Assembly (NCBI GenBank): GCA_033782935.1
Contig: JAWQEG010000062.1
Coordinates: 12,418,001 to 12,482,000, forward strand
Length of the DNA: 64,000 nucleotides
Source: Petrolisthes cinctipes
Taxonomy: Eukaryota > Arthropoda > Malacostraca > Decapoda > Porcellanidae
Direction of reading: 5' to 3'
Both the position numbers and the translations under genes were made by a program. Shown piece by piece: positions 27,166 to 39,995 of this stretch. Position 1 is the first letter of the stretch. Each line of letters begins with the position of its first letter. The notes beneath the pieces are model-generated. The model made no database searches. It had not been told where the DNA came from and was given only the letters and a program-made list of their open reading frames with translations.

Positions 27166-28443
27166 AACATGGTTTGGGCCTGTATTTTGAAAATACTCTA
27201 ACATGGAGTAGGCAAGTAGAAATCGCTTCTGGGACCCCAAAATATCGAATTTTCGGGTGTTTGGACCCTGAATTTGAGATATAAACGGGTACAGAAGATG
27301 CATCCACATATCGACTTTTGGGCACCTAAAAGATCGATTTTCAGTATGTTTTGGGCCTGTATATTGAAAATACTCTAACACGGAGTAGGCATGTACAGAT
27401 CGCTTCTGGGACCCCAAAATATCGAATTTTCGGGTGTTTTGGGCCTGAATTTGAGATAACGACTTTGGGCACCTAAAATATAGATTTCTTGCATGTTTTG
27501 GGCCTATATTTTGAAAATATTCTAGCACTGAGTAGGCATGAACAGATCGCTTCTGGGACCCCAAAATATCAAATTTTCGGATGTTGTGAGCCTGAATTTG
27601 AGATATAAACGGGTGCAGAAGATACATACACATATTGACTTTGGGCACTTAAAATATCGATTTTCATAATGTTTTGGGCCTGTATTTTGAAAATTCTCTA
27701 ACACGGAGTAGGCATGTACAGATCGCTTCTGGGACCCCAAAATATCGAATTTTCGGGTGTTTTGGGCCTGAATTTGAGATATCGACTTTGGGCACCTAAA
27801 ATATAGATTTGTAGCATGTTTTGGGCCTATATTTTGAAAATATTCTAGCACTGAGTGGGCATGTAAAGATCGCTTCTGAGACCCCAAATTATCGAATTTT
27901 CGGGTGTTTGGAGCATGAATTTGAGATATATACGGGTACAGAAGATGCATGCACATATCGACTTTGGACACTTAAAATATCGATTTTTAGAATGTTTTGA
28001 GCCTATATTTTGAAAACATTCTAGCACTGAGTAGGCATGTACAGATCGCTTCTGGGACCCAAAAATATCGAATTTTCGGGGGTTTTGAGTTTAAATTTGC
28101 GATATAAACGGGTGCAGAAGATGCATACACATATTGACTTTGGGCACTTAAAATATCGATTTTCAGTATGTTTTCGGCCTGTATTTTGAAAATATTCAAG
28201 CACTGAGTAGGCATGTACAGATCCCTTCTGGGACCCCAAAATATCAAATTTTCGGGTGTTTTGAGTCTGAATTTGAGATATAAACGGGTACAGATAATAC
28301 ATGCACATATTGACTTTGGGCACATAAAAGATCGATTTTCAGTATGTTTCAGTTCGCTTCTTGAACCCCAAAATATCGAATTTTTGGGTGTTTTGGGCCT
28401 GAATTTGAGATATCGACTTTGGGCACCTAAAATATCGATTTTT
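27166..28443 (+). repeat. 1,278-bp higher-order unit, copy 1
   Basis: This multi-monomer unit is followed directly by a second copy at 28,444. Diagnostic states in both are GCATGGTTTG or AACATGGTTTG, GGCAAGTA(G/A)AAATCGC, GAGATAACGAC (a 147-bp derivative), GATTTCTTGCATG, GGATGTTGTGAGCC, TTTTCATAATG, AAAATTCTCTAACACGG and AGTGGGCATGTAAAGATC. The length is not a multiple of 176 because 147-bp units are included. Confidence 0.88.
28340..28357 (+). repeat. 44-bp deletion in half B, copy 3
   Basis: A third identical junction, 1,456 bp after copy 2. It is followed by the same CGAATTTTTGGGTG half A as copy 2, so copies 2 and 3 are the closest relatives. Confidence 0.88.
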
Positions 28444-29503
28444 AGCATGGTTTGAGCCTGTATTTTGAAAATACTCTAACATGGAGTAGGCAAGTAAAAA
28501 TCGCTTCTGGGACCCCAAAATATCGAATTTTCGGGTGTTTGGACCCTGAATTTGAGATATAAACGGGTACAGAAGATGCATCCACATATCGACTTTTGGG
28601 CACCTAAAAGATCGATTTTCAGTATGTTTTGGGCCTGTATATTGAAAATACTCTAACACTGAGTAGGCATGTACAGATCGCTTCTGGGACCCAAAAATAT
28701 CGAATTTTCGGGTGTTTTGGGCCTGAATTTGAGATAACGACTTTGGGCACCTAAAATATCGATTTCTTGCATGTTTTGGCCCTATATTTTGAAAATATTC
28801 TAGCACTGAGTAGGCATGAACAGATCGCTTCTGGGACCCCAAAATATCGAATTTTCGGATGTTGTGAGCCTGAATTTGAGATATAAACGGGTGCAGAAGA
28901 TATATACACATATTGACTTTGGGCACTTAAAATATCGATTTTCATAATGTTTTGGGCCTGTATTTTGAAAATTCTCTAACACGGAGTAGGCATGTACAGA
29001 TCGCTTCTGGGACCCCAAAATATCGAATTTTCGGGTGTTTTGGGCCTGAATTTGAGATATCGACTTTGGGCACCTAAAATATAGATTTGTAGCATGTTTT
29101 GGGCCTATATTTTGAAAATATTCTAGCACTGAGTGGGCATGTAAAGATCGCTTCTGAGACCCCAAATTATCGAATTTTCGGGTGTTTGGAGCATGAATTT
29201 GAGATATATACGGGTACAGAAGATGCATGCACATATCGACTTTGGACACTTAAAATATCGATTTTTAGAATGTTTTGAGCCTATATTTTGAAAACATTCT
29301 AGCACTGAGTAGGCATGTACAGATCGCTTCTGGGACCCAAAAATATCGAATTTTCGGGGGTTTTGAGTTTAAATTTGCGATATAAACGGGTGCAGAAGAT
29401 GCATACACATATTGACTTTGGGCACTTAAAATATCGATTTTCAGTATGTTTTCGGCCTGTATTTTGAAAATATTCAAGCACTGAGTAGGCATGTACAGAT
29501 CGC
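28444..29503 (+). repeat. 1,278-bp higher-order unit, copy 2 (partial)
   Basis: Matches copy 1 with few substitutions up to about 29,503, then diverges into the right-hand subfamily (GATCGCTTCTGGGACCC against GATCCCTTCTGGGACCC, then TACTGAAGATGCATG). The copy is cut short exactly where the array changes character. Confidence 0.87.
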
Positions 29504-32390
29504 TTCTGGGACCCAAAAATATCAAATTTTCGGGTGTTTTGAGCCTGAATTTGAGATATAAACGGGTACTGAAGATGCATGCACATATGGACTTTGGGCA
29601 CCTAAAATATCGATTTTGAGCATGTTTTGTGCCTGTATTTTGAAAATACTCAAACACGGTGTAGACATGTACAGATCGCTTCTGGGACACAAAAATATTA
29701 ATTTTTTGGGTGTTTTGAGCCTGAATTTGAGATATAAACGGGTACAGAAGATGCATGCACATATCGACTTTGGGACCCAAAATATCGATTTTTAGTATGT
29801 TTTGGGCGTATAATTTGAAAATATTCTTACACTGAGTAGGCATGTACAGATCGCTTCTGGGACCCAAAAATATCGAATTTTCGAGTGTTTTGAACCTGAA
29901 TTTGGGATATAGACTGGTACAGAAGATGCATACACATATTGACTTTGGGCAGCTAAAATATCGATTTACAGCATGTTTTAGGCCTGTATTTTGAACATAC
30001 TCTAACACGGAGTATGCATGTACAGATCGCTTAAGGGACCAAAAAATATCGAATTTTCGGGTGTTTTGAGCTTGAATTTGAGATATAAACGGGTACAGAA
30101 GATGCATGCACATATCGATTTTGGGCACCTAAAATATCGATTTTGATCATGTTTTGGGTCTGTATCTTGAAAAAATTCTTGCAAGGAGTAGGCATGTACA
30201 GATCGCTTTTCGGACACAAAAATATCGAATTTACGGAGTTTTGAGCCTGAATTTGAGATATAAACGGGTACAGAAGATGCATGCACGTATCGACTTTTTG
30301 CACTTAAAATATCGATTTTGAGCATGTTTTGGGTCTGTATCTTGAAAACATTCTAGCAAGGAGTAGGCATGTACAGATCCCTTCTGGGACCCAAACATAT
30401 CGAATTTTCTGGTGTTTTGAACTTGAATTAGGGATATACACTGGTACAGAAGATTCATACACATATTGACTTTGGTCACATAAAATATCGATTTTCAGCA
30501 TGTTTTGGGCCTGTATTTTAAAAACACTCTAACACGGAGTATGCACGTACAGATCGCTTCTGGGACCCAAAAACATTGAATTTTCGGGTGTTTTGAGCCT
30601 GAATTTGAGATATAAACGGGTACAGAAGATGAATGCACATATCGACTTTGGGCACCTAAAATATCGATTTTGAGCATCTTCTGGGCCTGTATTTTGAAAA
30701 TACTCAAACACGGTGTAGACATGTACAGATCGCTTCTGGGACACAAAAATATCGATTTTTTGGGTGTTTTGAGCCTGAATTTGAGATATAAACGGGTACA
30801 GAAGATGCATGCACATATCGACTTTGGCACCCAAAATATAGATTTTTTGTATGTTTTGGGCGTATAATTTGAAAATATTCTAGCACTGAGTAGGCATGTA
30901 CAGATCACTTCTGGGACCCAAAAATATCGAATTTTCTGGTGTTTTGAGCCTGAATTTGAAATATAAACGGGTACAGAAGATGCATGAACACATCGACTTT
31001 TTGCACATAAAATATCGATTTTCAGCATGTTTTGGGACTGTATCTTGAAAACATTCTAGCAAGAAGTAGGCATGTACAGATTGCTTCTGAGACCCAAAAT
31101 TATCGAATTTTCGAATGTTTTGAACCTGAATTTGGGATATAGACGGGTATATAAGATTCATACACATATTGACTTTGGGCAGCTAAAATATCGATTTTCA
31201 GCATGTTTTAGGCTTGTATTTTAAAAATATTCTGACACGGAGTAGGCATGTACAGATGGCTTTTGGGACCCAAAAATATCGAATATTCGGGTGTTTTAAG
31301 TCTGAATTTGAGATATAAACGGGTACAGAAGATGCATGCACATATCGACTTTGGGCACCCAATATATCGATTTTGAGCATATTTTGGGCCTGTATTTTTA
31401 AAATACTCTAACACGGAGTAGACACGTACAGGTCGCTTCTGGGACACAAAAATATCGAATTTTTGGATGTTTTGAGCCTGAATTTGAGATATAAACGGGT
31501 ACAGAAGATGCATGCACATATCGACTTTTTGCACCTAAAATATCGATTTTGAGCATGTTTTGGGTCTGTATTTTGAAAACATTCTAGCAAGAAGTAGGCA
31601 TGTACAGATCGCTTCTGGGACACAAAAATATGGATTTTTTGGGTGTTTTAAGCCTGAATTTGAGATATAAACGGGTACAGAAGATGCATGCACATATCGA
31701 CTTTGGACACCTAAAATATCGATTTTTAGTATGTTTTCAGCCTGTATTTTAAAAATACTCTAACACGGAATAGACATATACAGATCGCTTTTGGGACCCA
31801 AAAATATCGAATTTTCAGGTGTTTTGAGCCTGAATTTGAGATATAAACGGGTACAGAAGATGCATGCACATATCGACTTTTTGCACCTAAAATATCGATT
31901 TTGATCTTGTTTTGGGTCTGTATCTTGAAAAAATTCTCGCAATGAGTATGCATGTACAGATCGCTATTGGGACCCAAAAATATCGATATTTTTAGTGTTT
32001 TGAGCAAGAATTTGAGATATAAACGGGTACTAAAGATGCATGCACATATCGACTTTGGCACCCAAAATATCGATTTTTAGTATGTTTTGGGTCTGTATCT
32101 TGAAAACATTCTAGCAAGAAGTAGGCATGTACAGATTGCTTCTGGGACCCAAAATTATCGAATTTTCGAATGTTTTGAACCTGAATTTGGGATATAGACG
32201 GGTACAGAAGATTCATACACATATTGACTTTGTGCACATAAAATATCGATTTTCAGCATGTTTTGGGCCTGTATTTTAAAAACACTGTACCACGGAGTAG
32301 GCATGTACAGATCGCTTCTGGGACACAAAAATATGGATTTTTTGGGTGTTTTGAGCCTGAATTTGAGATATAAACGGGTACAGAAGATGC

Positions 32391-33093
32391 ATGCACATAT
32401 CGACTTTGGACACCTAAAATATCGATTTTGAGCATGTTTTGGGCCTGTATTTTAAAAATACTGTACCACGGAGTAGGCATGTACAGATCGCTTCTGGGAC
32501 ACAAAAATATGGATTTTTTGGGTGTTTTGAGCCTGAATTTGAGATATAAACGGGTACAGAAGATGCATGCACATATCGACTTTGGACACCTAAAATATCG
32601 ATTTTTAGTATGTTTTGTGCCTGTATTTTAAAAATACTCTAACACGGAGTAGACATGTACAGATGGCTTTTAGGACCCAAAAATATCCAATTTTCGGGTG
32701 TTTTGAGCCTGAATTTGAGATATAAACGGGTACAGAAGATGCATGCACATATCGACTTTGGCACCCAAAATATCGATTTTTAGTATGATTTGGGCGTATA
32801 ATTTGAAAATATTCTAGCACTGAGTAGGCATGTACAGATCGCTTCTGGGACCCAAAAATATCGAATTTTCGGGTGTTTTGAGCCTGAATTTGAGATATAA
32901 ACGGGTACAGAAGATGCATGCACATATCGACTTTTTGCACTTAAAATATCGATTTTGAGTATGTTTTGGGTCTGTATCTTGAAAATACTCAAACACGGTG
33001 TAGACATGTACAGATCGCTTCTGGGACACAAAAATATCGATTTTTTGGGTGTTTTGAGCCTGAATTTGAGATATAAACGGGTACAGAAGATGC
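32391..33093 (+). repeat. 703-bp four-monomer tandem duplication, copy 1
   Basis: Every base I compared between about 32,345 and 33,093 recurs 703 bp downstream, including rare states such as ATGGATTTTTTGGG, TGTACCACGG, AATATCCAATTTTCGG, GTATGATTTGGGCG and ACTCAAACACGGTGTAGAC. 703 is one base less than four monomers. No difference was seen by eye, so this is a very recent event or an assembly duplicate. Confidence 0.9.
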
Positions 33094-33796
33094 ATGCACA
33101 TATCGACTTTGGACACCTAAAATATCGATTTTGAGCATGTTTTGGGCCTGTATTTTAAAAATACTGTACCACGGAGTAGGCATGTACAGATCGCTTCTGG
33201 GACACAAAAATATGGATTTTTTGGGTGTTTTGAGCCTGAATTTGAGATATAAACGGGTACAGAAGATGCATGCACATATCGACTTTGGACACCTAAAATA
33301 TCGATTTTTAGTATGTTTTGTGCCTGTATTTTAAAAATACTCTAACACGGAGTAGACATGTACAGATGGCTTTTAGGACCCAAAAATATCCAATTTTCGG
33401 GTGTTTTGAGCCTGAATTTGAGATATAAACGGGTACAGAAGATGCATGCACATATCGACTTTGGCACCCAAAATATCGATTTTTAGTATGATTTGGGCGT
33501 ATAATTTGAAAATATTCTAGCACTGAGTAGGCATGTACAGATCGCTTCTGGGACCCAAAAATATCGAATTTTCGGGTGTTTTGAGCCTGAATTTGAGATA
33601 TAAACGGGTACAGAAGATGCATGCACATATCGACTTTTTGCACTTAAAATATCGATTTTGAGTATGTTTTGGGTCTGTATCTTGAAAATACTCAAACACG
33701 GTGTAGACATGTACAGATCGCTTCTGGGACACAAAAATATCGATTTTTTGGGTGTTTTGAGCCTGAATTTGAGATATAAACGGGTACAGAAGATGC
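33094..33796 (+). repeat. 703-bp four-monomer tandem duplication, copy 2
   Basis: Directly follows copy 1. Identity ends near 33,797, where GACTTTGGCACCC replaces GACTTTGGACACC. Confidence 0.9.
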
Positions 33797-35521
33797 ATGC
33801 ACATATCGACTTTGGCACCCAAAATATCGATTTTTAGTATGTTTTGGGCGTATAATTTGAAAATATTCTAGCACTGAGTAGGCATGTACAGATCGCTTCT
33901 GGGACCCAAAAATATCGAATTTTCGGAGGTTTTGAGCCAGAATTTGGGATATAACCGGGTACGGAGAATGCATGCACATATCGACTTTTTGCACCTAAAA
34001 TATCGATTTTGAGCATGTTTTGGGTCTGTATCTTGAAAACATTCTAGCAAGGAGTATGCACCTACAGATCGCTTCTGGGACCCAAAATATCGAATTTTTG
34101 GGTGTTTTGAACCTGAATTTAGGATATAGATGGGTACAGAAGATGCATACACATATTGACTTTGGACACCTAAAATATCGATTTATAGCATGTTTTAAGC
34201 CTGTATTTAAAAAACATTCTAGTACTGTGTAAGCATGTGCAGATTGCTTAAGGGACCCAAAAATATCGAATTTTCTGGTGTTTTGAGCCTGAATTTGAAA
34301 TATAAACGGGTACAGAAGATGCATGCACATATCGACTTTGGGCACCCAATATATCGATTTTGAGCATATTTTGGGCCTGTATTTTTAAAATACTCTAACA
34401 CTGAGAAGACACGTACAGATCGCTTCTGGGACACAAAAATATCGAATTTTTGGATGTTTTGAGCCTGAATTTGAGATATAAACGGGTACAGAAGATGCAT
34501 GCACATATCGACTTTTTGCACCTAAAATATCGATTTTGAGCATGTTTTGGGTCTGTATTTTGAAAACATTCTAGCAAGAAGTAGGCATGTACAGATTGCT
34601 TCTGGGACCCAAAATTATCGAATTTTCGAATGTTTTGAACCTGAATTTGGGATATAGACGGGTACAGAAGATGCATACACATATTGACTTTGTGCACATA
34701 AAATATCGATTTTCAGCATGTTTTGGGCCTGTATTTTAAAAACACTGTACCACGGAGTAGGCATGTACAGATCGCTTCTGGGACACAAAAATATGGATTT
34801 TTTGGGTGTTTTGTGACTGAATTTGAGATATAAACGGGTACAGAAGATGCATGCACATATCGACTTTGGACACCTAAAATATCGATTTTGAGCATGTTTT
34901 GGGCCTGTATTTTGAAAATACTGTACCACGGAGTAGGCATGTACAGATCGCTTCTGGGACACAAAAATATGGATTTTTTTGGTGTTTTGAGCCTGAATTT
35001 GAGATATAAACGGGTACAGAAGATGCATGCACATATCGACTTTTTGCACCTAAAATATCGATTTTGATCTTGTTTTGGGTCTGTATCTTGAAAAAATTCT
35101 AGCAAGGAGTAGGCATGTACAGATCGCTATTGGGACCCAAAAATATCGATATTTTTAGTGTTTTGAGCAAGAATTTGAGATATAAACGGGTACTGAAGAT
35201 GCATGCACATATCGACTTTGGCACCCAAAATATCGATTTTTAGTATGTTTTCGGTCTGTATCTTGAAAACATTCTAGCAAGAAGTAGGCATGTACAGATT
35301 GCTTCTGGGACCCAAAATTATCGAATTTTCGAATGTTTTGAACCTGAATTTGGGATATAGACGGGTACAGAAGATGCATACACATATTGACTTTGTGCAC
35401 ATAAAATATCGATTTTCTGCATGTTTTGGGCCTGTATTTTAAAAACACTGTACCACGGAGTAGGCATGTACAGATCGCTTCTGGGACACAAAAATATGGA
35501 TTTTTTTGGTGTTTTGAGCCT

Positions 35522-36292
35522 GAATTTGAGATATAAACGGGTACAGAAGATGCATGCACATATAGACTTTTTGCACTTAAAATATCGATTTTGAGCATGT
35601 TTTGGGTCTGTATCTTGAAAATATTCTAGCAAGGAGTAGGCATGTACAGATCGCTTCTGGGACCCTAAAATATCGAATTTTCTGGTGTTTTGTACCTGAA
35701 TTACGGATATACACGGGTACAGAAGATGCATACACATATTGACTTTGGGCACCTAAAATATAGATTTGCAGCATGTTTTGGGCCTGTATTTAAAAAAAAT
35801 TCTAACACGGAGTATGCACGTACAGATTGCTTCTGGGACCAAAAAATATTGAATTTTCGGGTGTTTTGAGCCTGAATTTGAGATATAAACGGATACAGAA
35901 GATGCATGCACATATCGACTTTGGACACCTAAAATATCGATTTTTAGCATGTTTTGAGCCTATATTTTGAAAACATTCTTGCACTGAGTATGCATGTACA
36001 GATAGCTTAAAGGACCCAAAAATATCGAATTTTCGAGTGTTTTGAGCCTGAATTTGAGATATAAACGGGTACAGAAGATGCATGCACATATCGACTTTAG
36101 GCACCTAAAATATCGATTTTGAGCATGTTTTGGGCCTGTATTTTGAAAATACTCTAACAAGGAGTATGCATGTGCAGATGGCTTTTGGGACCCAAAAATA
36201 TCGAATTTTCGAATGTTTTGAACCTGAATTTGGGATATAGACGGGTACAGAAGATGCATGCACATATCGACTTTTGGCACCTAAAATATCGA
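35522..36292 (+). repeat. 878-bp-offset duplication, copy 1
   Basis: About 771 bp matches 36,400-37,170, with shared rare states CATATAGACTTTTTGC, CTGAATTACGGATATACACG, AAAAAAATTCTAACACGG, AGCTTAAAGGACCC and CTTTTGGCACC. A few substitutions separate the copies (for example GTACAGATC against GTATAGATC). 878 is two bases less than five monomers. Confidence 0.87.
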
Positions 36293-36399
36293 TTTATAGC
36301 ATGTTTTAAGCCTGTATTTTAAAAACATTCTAGCACTGAGTAGGCATGTGCAGATTGCTTAAGGGACCCAAAAATATCGAATTTTCGGAGTTTGAGCCC

Positions 36400-37170
36400 G
36401 AATTTGAGATATAAACGGGTACAGAAGATGCATGCACATATAGACTTTTTGCACTTAAAATATCGATTTTGAGCATGTTTTGGGTCTGTATCTTGAAAAT
36501 ATTCTAGCAAGGAGTAGGCATGTATAGATCGCTTCTGGGACCCTAAAATATCGAATTTTCGGGTGTTTTGTACCTGAATTACGGATATACACGGGTACAG
36601 AAGATGCATACACATATTGACTTTGGGCACCTAAAATATAGATTTTCAGCATGTTTTGGGCGTGTATTTTAAAAAAATTCTAACACGGAGTATGCACGTA
36701 CAGATTGCTTCTGGGACCAAAAAATATTGAATTTTCGGGTGTTTTGAGCCTGAATTTGAGATATAAACGGATACAGAAGATGCATGCACATATCGACTTT
36801 GGACACCTAAAATATCGATTTTTAGCATGTTTTGAGCCTATATTTTGAAAACATTCTTGCACTGAGTATGCATGTACAGATAGCTTAAAGGACCCAAAAA
36901 TATCGAATTTTCGAGTGTTTTGAGCCTGAATTTGAGATATAAACGGGTACAGAAGATGCATGCACATATCGACTTTGGGCACCTAAAATATCGATTTTGA
37001 GCATGTTTTGGGCCTGTATTTTGAAAATTCTCTAACAAGGAGTATGCATGTGCAGATGGCTTTTGGGACCCAAAAATATCGAATTTTCGAATGTTTTGAA
37101 CCTGAATTTGGGATATAGACGGGTACAGAAGATGCATGCACATATCGACTTTTGGCACCTAAAATATCGA
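36400..37170 (+). repeat. 878-bp-offset duplication, copy 2
   Basis: Partner of 35,522-36,292. The two are separated by about 107 bp of different satellite, so this is either a five-monomer unit with a partly replaced junction or a non-adjacent duplication. Confidence 0.87.
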
Positions 37171-38587
37171 TTTTGAGCATGTTTTGGGCCTGTATTTTGA
37201 AAATACTCTAACACGGTGTAGACATGTACAGATCGCTTCTGGGACAAAAAAATATCGATTTTTTGGGTGTTTTGAGCCTGAATTTGAGATATAAACGAGT
37301 ACAGAAGATGCATGCACATATCGACTTTTGCAGCCAAAATATCGATTTTTAGTATGTTTTGGGCCTATATTTTGAAAATATTCTAGCACTGAGTAGGCAT
37401 GTACAGATCGCTTCTGGGATTCAAAAATATTGATTTTTCGGGTGTTTTGAGCCTGAATTTGAGATATAAACGGGTACTGAAGATGCATGCACATATCGAC
37501 TTTGGCACGTAAAATATCGATTTTCAGCATGTTTTGGGGATATATTTTGAAAATATTCTAGCACTGAGAAGGCATGTACAGATCGCTTCTGTGACCCAAA
37601 AATATCGAATTTTCGGGTGTTTTGATCGAGAATTTGGGATATAAACGGGTACAAAAGATGTATGCACATATCGACTTTGGACACGTAAAATATCGATTTT
37701 TAGCATATTTTAATCCTATATTTTGAAAACATTTTAGCACTAAGTAGACATGTACAGATCGCTTCGGTTACCCAAAAATATTGAATTTTTGGGTGTTTTG
37801 AGCCTGCATTTGAGTTATAAACAGGTACTGAAGATGCATGCACATATCGACTATGTGAAGCTAAAATATCGAATTTTAGCATATTTTATGGCTATATTTT
37901 AAAAACATTTTAGCACTGAGTAGACATGTACAGATCGCTTCTGGGACCCCAAAATATCGAATTTTCGGGTGCTTTGAGCCTGATTTTGGGATATAAAAGG
38001 GTACAGAACATGCATGCACATATCGACTTTGGGCACATAAAATATCGATTTTCAGCTTGTTTTGGGCCTGTATATTGAAAGTACTCTAACACGGAGTAGG
38101 CATGTACAGATCGAGTCTGGGACCCAAAAATATCGAATTTTCGGGTGTTTTGAGCCTGAATTTGATATGTAAACAGGTAATGAAGATGCATGCACATATC
38201 GACTCTTTGCACCAAAAATATCGATTTTGAAGATGTTTTTGGCCTGTATTTTGAAAATATTCTATTACTGAGTAGGCATGTACAGATCGCTTCTGTGACC
38301 CAAAAATATAGAATTTTGGGGTGTTTTGAGCCTGAATTTGGGATATAAACGGGCACAAAAGATGTATGCACATATCGACTTTGGACACGTAAAATAACGA
38401 TTTTTAGCATGTTTCAGGCCTATATTTTGAAAATACTCTAACACGGAGTAGGCATGCACAGATCGCTTCTGGGACCTAAAAATATCGAATTCTCGGGTGT
38501 TTTGAGCCTGATTTTGAGATATAAACGGGTACAGAAGATGCATGCACATATCGACTTTGGGCACCTAAAATATCGATTTTCAGCATT

Positions 38588-39995
38588 TTTTGGGCCTGAA
38601 TTTTGAAAATACTCTAACACGGAGTAGGCATGTACAGATTGCTTCTGGGACCCCAAAATATCGAATTTTCGGGTATTTTTAACCTGAATTTGAGATATAA
38701 TCGGGTACAGAAAATGCATGCTCATATCCACTTTTTGCACCTAAAATATTGATTTTGAGCATGTTTTGGGCCTGAATTTATAAAGTACTCTAACACGGAG
38801 AAGGCATGCACAGATCGCTTCTCAGACCCAAAAATATCAATTTTTCGGGTGTTTTGAGCCTGAATTTGAGATATGAACGGGTATAGAAGATGCATGCACA
38901 TATCGACTTTGGAAACCTAAAATATCGATTTTCAGCATTTTTTATGGACTGTATTTTGAAAGTACTCTAACACGGAGTAAGCATGTACAGATCGCTTCTG
39001 GGACCCAAAAATATAAAATGTTCAGGTGTTTTGAGCCTGAATTTGAGATATAAACGGGTACAGAAGATGCATGCACATATCGACTTTGGACACATTAAAT
39101 ATCGATTTTTAGCATGTTTTAAGCCTATATTTTCAAAACAATCTAGCACTGAGTAGACATGTACAGATCGCTTCTGGGACCCAAAAATATTGAATTTTTG
39201 GGTGTTTTGAGCCTGAATTTGGGATATAAACGGGTACAGAAGATGCATGCACATATCGACTTTTTGCACCTAAAATATCGATTTTGAGCTTGTTTTGGGT
39301 CTGTATCTTGAAACCATTCTAGTAAGGAGTAGGTATGTACAGATCGCTTCTGGAACCCAAAAATACCGTATTTTCGGGTGTTTTGAGCCTGAATTTGAGA
39401 TATAAATGAATACTGAAGATGCATGCACATATCGACTTTTTGCACCAAATATATCGATTTTGAGCATGTTTTGGGTCTGTATCTTTAAAACATTCTAAGA
39501 AGGAGTAGGCATGTACATATTGCTTCTGGGACAAAAAAATATCGAATTTTCTGGTATTTTCAGCTTGATTTTGAGATATAAACGGGTACAGAAGATGCAT
39601 GCACTTATAGACTTTGTGCACCCAAAATATCGATTTTTAGCATGTTTTAGCCTATATTTTGAAAACAGTCTAGCACTGAGTAGACATGTACAGATCGCTT
39701 CTGGGACCCAAGAATATTGAATTTTTGGTTGTTTTGAGTCTGAATTTGAGATATAAACGGGTACTGAAGATGCAGGCACATATCGACTTTGGGCACCTAA
39801 AATATCGATTTTTAGCTTGTTTTGGGCCTATATTTTAAAAATATTCTATTACTGAGTAGGCATGTACAGATAGCTTGTCTGACCCAAAAATATCGAATTT
39901 TCTGGTGTTTTGAGCCTGAATTTGAGATATAAACGGGTACAGAAGATGCATGCACATATCGACTATGTAGAGCTAAAATATCGATTTTCAGCATG
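38588..39995 (+). repeat. 1,408-bp eight-monomer higher-order unit, copy 1
   Basis: The offset to the next copy is exactly 8 x 176 bp. Across the unit every stretch I compared is the same in both copies, including rare states CGGGTATTTTTAACC, GGAGAAGGCATGCACAG, CTTCTCAGACCC, TATGAACGGGTATAG, TTTTTTATGGACTG, ATATAAAATGTTCAGG, AAACAATCTAGC, GAAACCATTCTAGTAAGG, GATATAAATGAATACTG, TTCTAAGAAGGAG and GCAGGCACATATCG. Confidence 0.93.

Larger units (their letters stand above)
14300..29505 (+). repeat. Central mixed-length satellite block
   Basis: 147-bp derivatives are frequent again (near 14588, 16302, 17150, 18007, 18505, 19858, 20535, 20858, 21005, 22193, 22470, 23130, 23805, 24130, 25158, 25665, 26670, 26952, 27455, 27775, 28410, 28735 and 29055), with a few 158-bp forms up to 26.1 kb. 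Several multi-monomer duplications lie inside (offsets 1,713, 4,479 and 1,278 bp). The block ends near 29.5 kb, where the right-hand variant set starts. Confidence 0.8.
29505..37200 (+). repeat. Right-hand satellite subfamily, near-pure 176-bp monomers
   Basis: The 147- and 158-bp derivatives are gone. New variants appear and recur: GGGACACAAAAATATCG with GATTTTTTGGGTG in half A, GGGCGTATAATTTGAAAAT in half B, CGACTTTTTGCACC, TGTACCACGGAGTAGG and GGATATAGACGGGTAC. Local tandem duplications of 703 and 878 bp sit inside, and related multi-monomer segments recur at other offsets (for example about 31,386 and 34,373, offset 2,987). Confidence 0.8.

Noticed and set aside
29265..30128. Long antisense open frame (287 codons) and the many 60-195-codon frames on the same strand
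   Set aside because: They are the satellite read on the minus strand. Their translations repeat with the 88/176-bp period and shift frame because 176 is not a multiple of 3. The same peptides recur dozens of times with random stops and frameshifts. No domain, start context or codon bias suggests a gene.
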